From contig CATLDC010000001.1 in the NCBI GenBank assembly GCA_949902595.1, positions 248,001 through 312,000 of the forward strand: 64,000 nt of DNA, written 5' to 3'. The DNA is from an uncultured Candidatus Melainabacteria bacterium (GTDB taxonomy: Bacteria > Cyanobacteriota > Vampirovibrionia > Gastranaerophilales > Gastranaerophilaceae). The notes beneath the pieces are model-generated. The model saw nothing but the letters and a program-made list of their open reading frames with translations, was not told the DNA's origin and made no database searches. The translations under genes and the position numbers were made by a program. Every line of letters starts with the position of its first letter. Within the stretch, counting starts at the first letter, position 1. Of the stretch, positions 24,256 through 33,793 are shown in pieces.

Positions 24256-25183
24256 ATCCAATCAGGTTTTGAAATTCTTCCGAAAAATCACGCGAGTTGA
24301 GCTCAACAATAGGGAGATTGAACTCGTCAGCAAGCTTCTTAACTTTGATGTCATAATTTATTGCAAGAGTTTTTACCCCAGATTTTATAGCAACAACATT
24401 GGCGTGGAAACGCATTCCAATCATGTATTCCAGATTAGAAATCCCTTCAAAAACATCATTAATCGAAAGTCCGCTCAAGACTTCGACTTTCAATTGCGGA
24501 GAAAGTTTTTGTAAGAGTCGTGCAAACTCTTCACACACGCTCAAATCAATACTATCCTGGAATGAAAAAATCTGAATCTTTTTATCGGGAAAACGTTTTA
24601 CAATCTCTTCCGCAAGCGATTTTAGAAAATCTTTCGTAAGTGTAGGATAATTTCTAAGCTGCACTCCGACAATTCCGTTTTGGTTTTTTTGCGCTAAATC
24701 CAAATCAAAAATCGGGTCTCTGACAAGCTCGGAATCAATGCCCCAGCTCTTTAAAAGCTCCTGTGATTTTTTGTCTCTCACTGATATCTGCGCGCAATTT
24801 TTGAGCGCCAGCTTTGTCAAAACCTGACCGATTTTAGAATTAATCGGCCCAATCCCTTGAGAAAAAATAATGACTTTTTTTCTTAAAACCAGAGCTGCAT
24901 AAATCACGCCAAGGTAATAAATCAGACTCTTCAAACTCGTCACATCCTGCAAAAGACTCCCTCCGCCAGATACAAGCACGTCAGCCTCTTTGAGCGGGCT
25001 CAAAAACTTAAGCATCGGGCAGGATTCAACCCCGTGGAGTTTTGCTGTCTTTTCAGGATTGGAAGAAATCAGAGTGATTTTTTCAGCGCCCTCTGATTTT
25101 AGCTTGTCAGTAAGCACCCTTGCGATTGCTTCGTCACCAAAATTATCAAACCCGATGTATCCTGAGACAACGTATTTTGTCAT
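24254..25183 (-). CDS. csaB: Polysaccharide pyruvyl transferase (CsaB-like)
   Basis: 309 residues. SGYIGFDNFGDEAI at the N-terminus, VSGGGSLLQD, and GMRFHANVVAIKSG near the C-terminus are typical of the CsaB/PssM family, which adds ketal pyruvate to cell-wall polysaccharide. In bacteria with SLH proteins this modification anchors the SLH domain. Its ATG overlaps the stop of the sugar kinase gene (ATGA), so it is the last gene of a three-gene operon. Confidence 0.85.
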   Translation of the reverse strand: MTKYVVSGYIGFDNFGDEAIARVLTDKLKSEGAEKITLISSNPEKTAKLHGVESCPMLKFLSPLKEADVLVSGGGSLLQDVTSLKSLIYYLGVIYAALVLRKKVIIFSQGIGPINSKIGQVLTKLALKNCAQISVRDKKSQELLKSWGIDSELVRDPIFDLDLAQKNQNGIVGVQLRNYPTLTKDFLKSLAEEIVKRFPDKKIQIFSFQDSIDLSVCEEFARLLQKLSPQLKVEVLSGLSINDVFEGISNLEYMIGMRFHANVVAIKSGVKTLAINYDIKVKKLADEFNLPIVELNSRDFSEEFQNLIG

Positions 25184-26115
25184 GATGAAACATTCTCCAT
25201 AACCGCGTCTCGGTAAGGTATTGCCTGAATCGCGCCGTAATTCTGGGTCTGGAGCCCTGAAACAACGGACGCGAACTTCATTGCTTCACACGGTGAGTAC
25301 CCGCTTGTGAGCGCGTAGAGGAAGCCTCCGTTAAACACGTCTCCTGATGCGGTTGTGTCAATTGCTTTTGAGGTGTTGTAAAACTCCGTGAAGCTTATAT
25401 CACCCTTGTATCCGGTGTAATACCCGTTATCAATGTGTGATTTTACAACAACAATTTTTACTCCCTTATCCCAGAAGTATTTCATAACTTTGTCCATTGA
25501 ATCCACTTCGTAGAGCCTTGAAGCGTCGTTTTTGAGGCTCAAAAAGATTACGTCGGTGTAGTCAACGATTTCTTCAAAGTACTCTTTTGTGTCAGCAGAG
25601 TTCATAAAACAGGAGGTGTAATTCGGGTCATAGGCTGTCATTACATCGTTTTCTTTTGCGATTCTGAATGTTTCTCTTACAAGCTCGCGCGAACTTGCAC
25701 TCAAAGACTGCACAACGCCGGTAGAATAAACTAATTTCAGTTTCTTAATGCTCTCTTCTGAAATATCGTCAATCGAGAGCTTTGTTGCAGCGGTTTTGCG
25801 CTTGTAGTAGAGAAGTTCTTTTTTATCAAGGGTCTTGGATACAATGTACATCCCGTTTTGTTCTTCGTTTGTTTTGATTAAGGATGTGTCGATGTTTTCC
25901 TTTTGCAGGCTTGACAAAATAAACTCGCTGAACCCGTCGTTACCTACTTTTGTAAGATAAGTGACATTTCCGCCGAGACGTGCAATCGCAACCGCTGTTG
26001 TTACAGTGTCTCCGCCAAAGTACTTGTTCAGAGTGGAAGTGTCTGCAAGCGTTCCGTTTGCAGAGAGTTCAATAAGGCACTCGCCGATTATTGCAATATC
26101 TATTTTTTGCTCCAT
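25180..26115 (-). CDS. kdgK: PfkB-family sugar kinase, probably 2-keto-3-deoxygluconate kinase
   Basis: 311 residues. PfkB N-terminal GGDTVTTAVAIARLGG and C-terminal anion-hole/catalytic motif DTTASGDVFNGGF with catalytic Asp. Adjacent, overlapping KDPG aldolase makes KDG the most likely substrate: KDG to KDPG, the lower branch of uronate or Entner-Doudoroff catabolism. Overlap of 16 bp with the aldolase gene indicates coupling. Confidence 0.82.
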   Translation of the reverse strand: MEQKIDIAIIGECLIELSANGTLADTSTLNKYFGGDTVTTAVAIARLGGNVTYLTKVGNDGFSEFILSSLQKENIDTSLIKTNEEQNGMYIVSKTLDKKELLYYKRKTAATKLSIDDISEESIKKLKLVYSTGVVQSLSASSRELVRETFRIAKENDVMTAYDPNYTSCFMNSADTKEYFEEIVDYTDVIFLSLKNDASRLYEVDSMDKVMKYFWDKGVKIVVVKSHIDNGYYTGYKGDISFTEFYNTSKAIDTTASGDVFNGGFLYALTSGYSPCEAMKFASVVSGLQTQNYGAIQAIPYRDAVMENVSS

Positions 26116-26729
26116 TCAGTGAAATCCTTTACTTCTTTTAAAATTTCTCGTGTGCGCGCTGTAATCTCTTTTGGAGTGAATCCCTGATAAAAGTCACGCC
26201 CGACACCCACCGCAGCAGCGCCCGCTTTTATATATGTAACAACCTCGCTCAATTTAATATTCCCCATAGGCATTAAATTCAGGAAAGGCATCTGTCTCAA
26301 GATATCTTCTATGTACTGAACCCCGCCCATAGCCTCTGTCGGATAAAGCTTGATAAGCGGAATCCTTGATTTCCAGGCGTTGTAAGCCTCGTTGGCAGTA
26401 GACGCGCCGGCAATAAAAGGCACCTGCTTGTTTTTAGAAATCTTAACCATGTTCATTTGAAAAATCGGTGATGAAAAGAGCTGCGCTCCGCTTTCAAACG
26501 CTGCGTCTGCCTGCAATGATGTGATAATCCCGCCTGCGCATACGTGTGCGAATTTTGAAACCTCTGCTATTGCGCTGTATAAAGAAGGGTTTTCAACGTT
26601 TATCTCAAGAACCCTTATTCCGCCTTCTACTAAGGCTTTTGCTATTTCGACTGCCTGATTTGCTTCTTTGCAGCGTATAATGGGATAAATCTTATCCTGT
26701 CCGATTGTTTGAATATAATTTTCACTCAT
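26100..26729 (-). CDS. eda: KHG/KDPG aldolase
   Basis: 209 residues, class I aldolase cleaving KDPG to pyruvate and glyceraldehyde-3-P. R19 (PIIR), E42 (LEINVENPS) and Schiff-base K127 (LIKLYPTEA) are all present, with the phosphate-binding MGNIKL and AAAVGVG segments. Start has AAAGGAT upstream. First gene of the eda-kdgK-csaB run. No dehydratase (Edd/UxaA) is in the window. Confidence 0.9.
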   Translation of the reverse strand: MSENYIQTIGQDKIYPIIRCKEANQAVEIAKALVEGGIRVLEINVENPSLYSAIAEVSKFAHVCAGGIITSLQADAAFESGAQLFSSPIFQMNMVKISKNKQVPFIAGASTANEAYNAWKSRIPLIKLYPTEAMGGVQYIEDILRQMPFLNLMPMGNIKLSEVVTYIKAGAAAVGVGRDFYQGFTPKEITARTREILKEVKDFTEWSKK

Positions 26730-26771
26730 ATATATGTATCCTTTTTCCCCGATTTATTATATCATAATAAT

Positions 26772-28757
26772 ATGAATAAGATTAGATGTGCTCTTTTTAC
26801 TATTATTGTCCTACTTGTGATGTGTTTTGTCTACTTGTTGTCATACAACTTTGTAGAGCCAAAAGCGTACGACTTTATGACAAAACATGTCTTAACAGAA
26901 AAACTTCCATTTGATACTTTTAAACAAACCTACGGAAGCGACGACATCGTGCTTGTCGTGGTGGATGATAAGACAGTGGAGCGTTTCCGCTGGCCGTGGA
27001 AGCGTGAAGCGTACTGCAAAATCTTTGACTACTTTTATGAATACGCAAAACCAAAAATAATCGTGCACGACGCAATTATTACTACACTTGATACAGACTA
27101 TCCTGAATCAGACAGAAAGTTTTTTGCCACTTTGAATAAATTCGACAACCTGATTGAAGGATTTATTCCGAGCCTTAAGCCTTACCAGAGCGAAGAGTTT
27201 GGAGCAAATTATGACAAAGCTTTTGCTCAAAAATACGCTCTTGATGTGGATGACAGACAGAAGGTGTCGCCTTATTTGTACAACAGCCTTATGCCGTTTC
27301 CAAAACCGTATTTTGATGTTGTAAAATACGCCGGCTCTGTTGCAATGATTCCGGGATTTTTGGATGGAAATCTTTCTTCATACTCGCTCGATGAAATCTA
27401 CAGAAACCACGAGTATTTGACCAAATACAAAGGCAGTATTTACCCATCACTTGCAATGCGTACATTTTTGCTTGCAAACGATAATCCGAGAATTGTGCTA
27501 ACAGATAGCAGAATAAAATTTCCGGATTTGAAATACGGGTTTAATATCAGAAAAACCGATTATCAGCTGATTGCGCCGGTTAAGTTTTACAAGCTGTATG
27601 ATAACGGATACTCGCACAAAAAGTATTCTGCTGTTGACATAATTGATTCTTACAACAACATCAAGAGCGGAAAAAAATCGATTATTGACCCTGAAATTTT
27701 TAAGGACAAAATTGTGCTTGTGGGAACAAACGTACCAATCAGTACAGGGTTAAACGATAACAAAAACACTCCTGTGTCTGTAAACCACCCGGGAGTTGAT
27801 TATCAGGCGACTGCGATTGATAATGTTTTGCACAATGATTTTCTGAAAATCACCCCGCATTTTGTAAACATTCTGATTACTATTCTTGGAATGCTTCTGG
27901 TCTACGGGTTTATACGGGTTTATGATTTGTTTAGGTCAGTTGAGTCAATTCTTTCGCTGATTTTCGGATATCTGGCATTCAGTGCTGTTTGTTTTTACTT
28001 CGGGCTTGTGATAAATGTTATTACTCCGATTGTGATGTTTGCACTCACAATGATTATTGCATACACTCACAAGTTTGTGCTCGAAAACCGGAGCAAGGAA
28101 AAAGTGAAATCCGCAATGGGCAAATACATGTCAGAAGACGTTATGAAGCGCGTCATTATGAACATTGACAACCTCGGGCTTGGCGGGAAAAAAGCGGTAG
28201 TAACGGTTCTTTTCTCTGACATCCGCGGGTTTACTTCAATGAGTGAGACAATGTCAGCCCAGCAGGTATCAGAAATCCTTAACGAGTATTTTACAGAGAT
28301 GGAGCCAATCATTACAAAATACAACGGAATTATTAACAAGTTCATTGGTGACGCTGTGATGGCGATTTTCGGCGAGCCGATTCAGGACAAGAACCATGCT
28401 TCTAACGCTGTAAAATGCGGCTACGAAATGCTTAAAAGGGTTAAAGAGCTTCAGAAGAAGTGGGCAGCTGAAGGAAAGCCGAAAATAGAAATCGGAATCG
28501 GAATCAACACCGGCGAGGTTTTTGTCGGTAACATCGGTTCAATCAACCGTATGGAATACACTGTAATCGGTGACACAGTTAATCTCGCAAGCCGACTGGA
28601 GGGTTACAACAAGATTTACAAGACAAAGATGTTGATAAGTGCTTCGACTTTTGAAGAAACAAAAGGGATTTTAGAGGTCATGAAGATTTCGAACGTTGAG
28701 ATTCGAGGCAAAGCGCACAAGATGGATATTTATGAGGTGCTGGGGGTAAACATTTAG
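26772..28757 (+). CDS. CHASE2-domain adenylate/guanylate cyclase
   Basis: 661 residues. An N-terminal TM helix, an extracytoplasmic CHASE2 sensor (about 40-370; WPWKREAYCKIFDYF, IYPSLAMRTFL, FKDKIVLVGTN), two or three TM helices, then a class III cyclase domain: FSDIRGFTSM with metal D483, K523-x-x-GDAVMAIFG with D527, and YTVIGDTVNLASRLE (D601/T602). K523 and D601 favour ATP, so cAMP is the probable product. The ATG at 26772 avoids an earlier in-frame ATG that overlaps the divergent promoter. A family member would sense an unknown periplasmic ligand. Confidence 0.9.
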   Translation: MNKIRCALFTIIVLLVMCFVYLLSYNFVEPKAYDFMTKHVLTEKLPFDTFKQTYGSDDIVLVVVDDKTVERFRWPWKREAYCKIFDYFYEYAKPKIIVHDAIITTLDTDYPESDRKFFATLNKFDNLIEGFIPSLKPYQSEEFGANYDKAFAQKYALDVDDRQKVSPYLYNSLMPFPKPYFDVVKYAGSVAMIPGFLDGNLSSYSLDEIYRNHEYLTKYKGSIYPSLAMRTFLLANDNPRIVLTDSRIKFPDLKYGFNIRKTDYQLIAPVKFYKLYDNGYSHKKYSAVDIIDSYNNIKSGKKSIIDPEIFKDKIVLVGTNVPISTGLNDNKNTPVSVNHPGVDYQATAIDNVLHNDFLKITPHFVNILITILGMLLVYGFIRVYDLFRSVESILSLIFGYLAFSAVCFYFGLVINVITPIVMFALTMIIAYTHKFVLENRSKEKVKSAMGKYMSEDVMKRVIMNIDNLGLGGKKAVVTVLFSDIRGFTSMSETMSAQQVSEILNEYFTEMEPIITKYNGIINKFIGDAVMAIFGEPIQDKNHASNAVKCGYEMLKRVKELQKKWAAEGKPKIEIGIGINTGEVFVGNIGSINRMEYTVIGDTVNLASRLEGYNKIYKTKMLISASTFEETKGILEVMKISNVEIRGKAHKMDIYEVLGVNI

Positions 28758-28762
28758 TCTGT

Positions 28763-29104
28763 TTATGATTTGCCATATACAAATCTTTTTTTATTAATGA
28801 GTTCTTTTTCAAATTGAAGACATTCGTCAATATTCATTTTTTTCATCTTATCGAGGTCTTCCGGGTAAAATTCTATTTCACCCCAGATTGCACTTTGACA
28901 ATCTTCGGGACGTGAAATACTATTTGGTAAATCCCTTGCTCTAAATTTTTTGCCATCAATAACTAAGTATTTACTTTCGTTTCTTTCAAAAACATCATGC
29001 ATTAATGTATTCAATCTTTTAAATTTATTGGTAAAAGATTGTTTTATTCTTTTCATCAAAGATTGTTCTATTGGTTGTGATGTCTTTATTGACGCGATTT
29101 TCAT
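28763..29104 (-). CDS. Small ART-associated protein, locus B
   Basis: 113 residues. Same architecture as the proteins at 16386-17140: basic helix (KRIKQSFTNKFKRL), then YLVIDGKKF, ARDLPNSISRPED, and a tail DLDKMKKMNIDECLQFEKEL...RFVYGKS. Only about a third of positions are shared, so the duplication between loci is old compared with the tandem array. It follows the ART copy B by 24 bp; TATAATGCAAGTGAGG precedes the ATG, almost the same leader as at 16386. Confidence 0.7.
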   Translation of the reverse strand: MKIASIKTSQPIEQSLMKRIKQSFTNKFKRLNTLMHDVFERNESKYLVIDGKKFRARDLPNSISRPEDCQSAIWGEIEFYPEDLDKMKKMNIDECLQFEKELINKKRFVYGKS

Positions 29105-29128
29105 ATTTACCTCACTTGCATTATAGCA

Positions 29129-30247
29129 TTAATACAGTCCTTTCTCAATCTCTGGTTGCTCTAAACTAGCCCATAGATTCCAACGTTTATTTGCAATATC
29201 ATATTTTGCTTCTTTTATCAAAAGTCGAGAGCCTTTTTGTACTAGTAACTCAGCTTCGGATTCTCTTTCAACATTGTAGCTTTCAATAACTGAAGCCTTT
29301 GTTTTGGCAGGCACATCTATACGCCAGTATACTTTTTTAGCATAATTTTCTATAGCTTCAGGCTCTATAGCAGTTGACATAAAACGTTTTTGAATGATAT
29401 ATTTTTTTACTAAATATTTCTGTATAAATTCTTTGATTTCATTATCACTGCATCTTCCAGCCTCAATCTCTGCTGAAAAACTTTCAAGCAAATCTTTAAG
29501 ACTCGTATTGTTGTCAATTTTTATGTTCTCAAAAATCCCAAAATTGCCTTCGCCGCGATATGCCTGCATGTCATGTTTCAAGGTCTGGGTGTTCAGAAAT
29601 TGCTCTATTCTTCTTATGTACTCTTTAATCTTTTTTGTGCCATTCCCATAACTAATTGCATTGTTAATCTTTCTTGAATCATATTTATACTCCATAAGTG
29701 CCTCAACTACACTTTCCGGCTTATTCACAATCCCCTGAATGCAATTTTCCCACTGGTTCTCATTCAAACCCTTGTAAAAATTCAGCTTGTCTATTCTTTT
29801 TATGCTTCGCACAAAAAGAGCAAGCTTTTCAATGTTTGGAATCATGTCCGAAAGCGAAAATCCCATCCAGGTGCTCAAAAACCTTCCGTTATGCATGTTC
29901 ATAAAATGCGTAACCTCTTTTACGTCAGATTCCGAAACACCTTTCTTTAAACTAACAGAGTGCATCCATTTTTTGAAGTTGTGAATGTCAGTAATCGATG
30001 CCAAAAGCAACTTTGACTTAACCCTTACCATCTGGTCAAACAAGTACCTCCCGCCGATTTCTTCCTCAATAAAAAGACTCTTAACTTCGTTTTCCGAAAT
30101 CCCACGCAACCTGGGCGTGACATACTTCAACTTGTCCAGCTCCTTTGTGAAAATCGAAACAACAGACGGCTTTTGCGCAAAGCTCCTTATTTCAGGGCTT
30201 GCAGCAAACAGGTTTATTACAGGTTTTATTCCAATCGCCTTGACCAA
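29129..30247 (-). CDS. Putative ADP-ribosyltransferase (R-S-E class), copy B
   Basis: 372 residues, about half identical to copy A at 15228 along its whole length. Signature residues are R231 (AYRGEG), S291-T292 (KRFMSTAIE) and E331-A-E333 (RESEAELLV). The N-terminal domain is shared, including HFMNMHNG and MIPNIEKLALF. Start is TTG at 30247 with GAAAGG upstream; both copies thus use weak start codons. The ART half is AT-rich while the N-terminal third is not. No signal peptide. Followed by a small partner gene, the same order as locus A. Confidence 0.7.
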   Translation of the reverse strand: MVKAIGIKPVINLFAASPEIRSFAQKPSVVSIFTKELDKLKYVTPRLRGISENEVKSLFIEEEIGGRYLFDQMVRVKSKLLLASITDIHNFKKWMHSVSLKKGVSESDVKEVTHFMNMHNGRFLSTWMGFSLSDMIPNIEKLALFVRSIKRIDKLNFYKGLNENQWENCIQGIVNKPESVVEALMEYKYDSRKINNAISYGNGTKKIKEYIRRIEQFLNTQTLKHDMQAYRGEGNFGIFENIKIDNNTSLKDLLESFSAEIEAGRCSDNEIKEFIQKYLVKKYIIQKRFMSTAIEPEAIENYAKKVYWRIDVPAKTKASVIESYNVERESEAELLVQKGSRLLIKEAKYDIANKRWNLWASLEQPEIEKGLY

Positions 30248-30361
30248 AACTTACCTTTCACACTTTACATATATTTGTATAAAGTATTTTGCACAACAAA
30301 AATTGCTTAAACAGTAAAGTTTTGTAAATAAACTCCTCCCCCAATTTCACCCCGAATGTAG

Positions 30362-30367
30362 TATAAT
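30362..30367 (+). promoter_or_regulatory. -10 element of recG (leaderless type)
   Basis: TATAAT, then six bases, then the recG ATG at 30374; no SD between. Predicts transcription from the AUG itself. Confidence 0.6.
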
Positions 30368-30373
30368 TCTTGT

Positions 30374-32740
30374 ATGGAGAATCTGGAGCAGATAAAAAAA
30401 GCCGTCGAAATCGAGGTTAAGTACAAATACATTAATATCAACGGGAAAACAAGGAGTTTTTCTTCGTTTATTTGCTCTGAACTACGCAAACAAATAAAAA
30501 CTACCAAAAACCCAAAGTGGCAGGTGCTTCTGGAACATTTTGAGCGGTATCAAATGGATACCTTGCCACAGCGCAAAAAATCACTCGAAAGACTTGTGAG
30601 CGTAATCAAGGCTGAAACATCGGGCGAGCCTGATGTTAAACCTGAGCACACAAAAACAACGCTTAAATCTGATGTTATGTACCTTAAAGGCGTGGGGCCG
30701 AAAATCGCTTATATCTTAAATAAACTCGGGATTTATACCGTATCTGACTTGCTTTATTATTTTCCGAGAAAACATGTTGACTATTCAAGCCGAACCAGAA
30801 TCCGCGATTTGGAGCCGGGCGTTACGACTACGATTTTCGGCACAATCCGCTCTGTGGAAGCCTTTACAACAAAGAACAATCTCGGAGTTATAAAGGTCAA
30901 AATCTCTGACGGGTCAGGAAGTATTCATCTGAACTTCTTTTCCTCAAAAACAAACAAGTACACGCTGGAGCGGATGAAATCCCAATTCCCGAAAGGCTCG
31001 GGGATTATGGTCTCCGGACTCGTTAAGATTAATTCCTATGACGGGATGCCGACTCTGGATAAGCCGACTTATTCGATTATGGAAGACGAGATTCTTAATT
31101 CTTCCAACATAAACCTCGCGCGCATTGTCCCGATTTACCCGCTTAGCGAAAACCTGAACATAAAGACTCTCCGTCGTGCGATTTTTAACACGATTGAACT
31201 CTTTAAAAACGATATTGAAACAGTTCTTCCAAAGAACATTATTGAAAAACATAACCTGCTTGAGAAAAAAGAAGCGATTGAACAGATTCACTTCCCGAAA
31301 GACCAGGAAACGCTTGACCGCGCAAGATTCACTCTTGTGTTTGAAGAATTTTTCCTGATTCAATTACGGCTCGCAGCGTTGAGGGAAGAAAACAACAAAA
31401 ACCTTTCTGCGATTCCTCTGGAAATCAAAAAAGACGGGCTTGTTATGCGGTTTATTGAAAGCCTGCCGTTTAAACTCACAGACGCGCAGCAAAGAGCTGT
31501 CAACGAAATCCTTGCAGACTTGAACTCTTCAAAGCCAATGCAAAGACTGCTTCAAGGTGATGTTGGAAGCGGAAAAACAGTTGTTGCAACGATTATGCTT
31601 CTTGCTGCAATCGAAAACGGATATCAGGCTGCGATTATGGCGCCTACAGAAATCTTAGCCCAGCAGCACTACAATAACCTGATTAACTGGCTCACTCCGC
31701 TCGGGCTCCGGGTTGAACTTTTTCTTGGCAGCATTGGCAAAAAACAGCGCACAATATCAGAAACCAACCTTAGAAACGGGCAGGCTGATATTGCGGTCGG
31801 AACCCACGCCCTTATTCAGGACAGCATTGATTTTGCAAACCTTGGCGCGGTTGTAATCGATGAGCAGCACAGATTCGGGGTTAAGCAAAGAATTGCGCTC
31901 CGCAAGAAATCGCAGAATCCGCAAGTCCTAACCATGACAGCAACTCCGATTCCGCGAACCCTTGCAATTACGCTTAACGGGGATTTGGACTTAACCATAA
32001 TCGACGAGCTTCCGAAAGGCAGAAAACCGATTCTTACCACAATGACAAACTCTCGCAAACAAATTGCTGACCTGATTAGGCGCGAGGTTGAAGCCGGACG
32101 TCAGGCTTACATTGTTTATCCGCTCATTGAGGAGAGCGAGACGCTTTCTGCTAAGGCTGCAACAATTGAAAAAGAGCGCTGGCAGAGTGAAGTTTTTCCG
32201 GAGTTCAAAATCGGGCTTTTGCACGGAAAACTCAAAAACGACGAAAAAGACGATGTGATGAACAAGTTTAAGAACAAGGAGTTTGATATTCTCGTCTCCA
32301 CAACAGTTGTGGAAGTCGGGGTGGATGTTCCGAACGCGACTGTAATTGTGATAGAAAACGCGGAACGGTTCGGGCTTTCCCAGCTCCACCAGCTTCGCGG
32401 TCGGGTCGGAAGAAGCGATTTACAGTCTTACTGCGTGCTTTCGTCTTCCACAAAATCACAGGAAACGCGCGCGCGGCTAAACATCATGACCCAGACCAAC
32501 GACGGGTTTGTAATCGCAGAACAGGATTTGCAAATCCGCGGACCCGGTGAGTTTCTGGGTACTCGTCAGAGCGGGCTTCCGGACATGATTATTGCGGATA
32601 TTGTAAACGACGCCAAAATCCTTGAGCTTGCGCGTGCAGAGGCGATTGAGTTTGTTAAGAATAATAATATTGACGATTTTCCGCTTCTTAAGGAGGCAAA
32701 GGGATTAAATTTTGACGGCGATTTGTTTGGAGCGGGTTAA
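30374..32740 (+). CDS. recG: ATP-dependent DNA helicase RecG
   Basis: 788 residues, about 100 longer than E. coli RecG because of an N-terminal extension (1-95), as in many cyanobacteria-related RecG. Helix-hairpin-like KGVGPKIAYILNKLGI, the wedge/OB domain, then helicase motifs GDVGSGKT (about 395), DEQH (about 496), TMTATPIPRTL, and VVEVGVDVPNAT, RGRVGRSD. It remodels stalled forks and branch-migrates junctions. Leaderless-type start. Confidence 0.97.
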   Translation: MENLEQIKKAVEIEVKYKYININGKTRSFSSFICSELRKQIKTTKNPKWQVLLEHFERYQMDTLPQRKKSLERLVSVIKAETSGEPDVKPEHTKTTLKSDVMYLKGVGPKIAYILNKLGIYTVSDLLYYFPRKHVDYSSRTRIRDLEPGVTTTIFGTIRSVEAFTTKNNLGVIKVKISDGSGSIHLNFFSSKTNKYTLERMKSQFPKGSGIMVSGLVKINSYDGMPTLDKPTYSIMEDEILNSSNINLARIVPIYPLSENLNIKTLRRAIFNTIELFKNDIETVLPKNIIEKHNLLEKKEAIEQIHFPKDQETLDRARFTLVFEEFFLIQLRLAALREENNKNLSAIPLEIKKDGLVMRFIESLPFKLTDAQQRAVNEILADLNSSKPMQRLLQGDVGSGKTVVATIMLLAAIENGYQAAIMAPTEILAQQHYNNLINWLTPLGLRVELFLGSIGKKQRTISETNLRNGQADIAVGTHALIQDSIDFANLGAVVIDEQHRFGVKQRIALRKKSQNPQVLTMTATPIPRTLAITLNGDLDLTIIDELPKGRKPILTTMTNSRKQIADLIRREVEAGRQAYIVYPLIEESETLSAKAATIEKERWQSEVFPEFKIGLLHGKLKNDEKDDVMNKFKNKEFDILVSTTVVEVGVDVPNATVIVIENAERFGLSQLHQLRGRVGRSDLQSYCVLSSSTKSQETRARLNIMTQTNDGFVIAEQDLQIRGPGEFLGTRQSGLPDMIIADIVNDAKILELARAEAIEFVKNNNIDDFPLLKEAKGLNFDGDLFGAG

Positions 32741-32747
32741 AATAATA

Positions 32748-32772
32748 AGGGCGGGGATGCAATCCCCGCCCT
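32748..32772. terminator. Hairpin between recG and rubrerythrin
   Basis: An 11-bp stem AGGGCGGGGAT / ATCCCCGCCCT with a GCA loop in the convergent spacer; the T-run is short in either direction. Confidence 0.7.
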
Positions 32773-32791
32773 TTGGTTATAAATCTTGTAA

Positions 32792-33337
32792 TTACTTACC
32801 GAAATATCTTGCAAGCAAACCGTCAAAACCGCGTCCGTGGCGAGCTTCGTCTTTTGCCATTTCGTGTACTGTATCGTGAACAGCGTCAAGACCCAATTCT
32901 TTAGCGCGTTTTGCAATCATCATTTTGCCGTCACAAGCGCCAAATTCTGCTTCTGCTCTTAGTTCGAGGTTTTTCTTGGTTGAGTTTGTTACAACTTCGC
33001 CAAGGAGTTCTGCAAATCTTGAAGCGTGGTCAGCTTCTTCAAAAGCGTATCTTTTGAAAGCTTCTGCAACTTCCGGATAGCCTTCTCTGTCAGCCTGTCT
33101 AGCCATTGCAAGGTACATACCGACTTCTGTGCATTCGCCCATGAAGTTTGCTCTCAAGCCTTCCAAAATTTGAGGGTCAACATCTTTTGCAACCCCGATT
33201 CTGTGCTCGTCAGCGTAGTTCTTTTCGCCTTCTGCCATAAGTGTGAAAGCTGATTTTGCAGCGTTGCAAACCGGACATTTTTCAGGGGCTTCGCCTTCTG
33301 CTGTATAACCGCATACTGTGCATACGTATTTTGCCAT
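32792..33337 (-). CDS. rbr: Rubrerythrin with N-terminal rubredoxin domain
   Basis: 181 residues. Rubredoxin-type knuckles [10 protein letters not shown] and CPVC lie at the N-terminus, reversed from classical rubrerythrin, followed by a diiron four-helix bundle ([38 protein letters not shown]). It reduces peroxide in anaerobes using rubredoxin-type electron transfer. AAAGGAA precedes the ATG. Stand-alone gene with its own hairpin-bounded 3' end. Confidence 0.93.
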   Translation of the reverse strand: MAKYVCTVCGYTAEGEAPEKCPVCNAAKSAFTLMAEGEKNYADEHRIGVAKDVDPQILEGLRANFMGECTEVGMYLAMARQADREGYPEVAEAFKRYAFEEADHASRFAELLGEVVTNSTKKNLELRAEAEFGACDGKMMIAKRAKELGLDAVHDTVHEMAKDEARHGRGFDGLLARYFGK

Positions 33338-33494
33338 AACTCAATTCCTTTCTTTTAAAAACATCTTCTTCTCTTTACGAATTGATTATAACACGAGTTT
33401 TCATGCGCTTCAATTGTAATTACAACAAAATTAGGAAGGAATTTTTGCTAATCATCCAAGCACCCGAAATTAATATAAGAACAGCTGTTAATAT

Positions 33495-33788
33495 TTATGC
33501 TTCTTGCAGTTTAGATAATGTCAAACCATGCTCTTTCGCATACTGCAACAGCTTAACATCTTCTAAGTTTATCACCACACCAACAGAATAAGCGTAATTA
33601 ATAGCTTCTTTTGTGTCGTCTGATACTTTAATAACTTTATTACGGGAACAGCCCTCAATAGCAGGTTTTCTGCCAGCTTTTATCTTCGCAACTTCTTTGG
33701 CAACATTCTCACGAATCTTTTCAGCGCGCTCCTGTGAGATTAAAGTGCGGTCATTTAGTATATCTTCAGTTGTTATAATTTTTTTCAT
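33495..33788 (-). CDS. Probable antitoxin of a type II toxin-antitoxin pair
   Basis: 97 residues, following a RelE/ParE-like toxin gene by 5 bp. Lys-rich N-terminal half (ISQERAEKIRENVAKEV) and a C-terminal segment with helix-turn-like VVINLEDVKLLQYAKEHG. No known antitoxin family is recognised with certainty; the assignment rests on the operon. Toxin-first order is that of HigBA-type pairs. Confidence 0.6.
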   Translation of the reverse strand: MKKIITTEDILNDRTLISQERAEKIRENVAKEVAKIKAGRKPAIEGCSRNKVIKVSDDTKEAINYAYSVGVVINLEDVKLLQYAKEHGLTLSKLQEA

Positions 33789-33793
33789 GGCAT

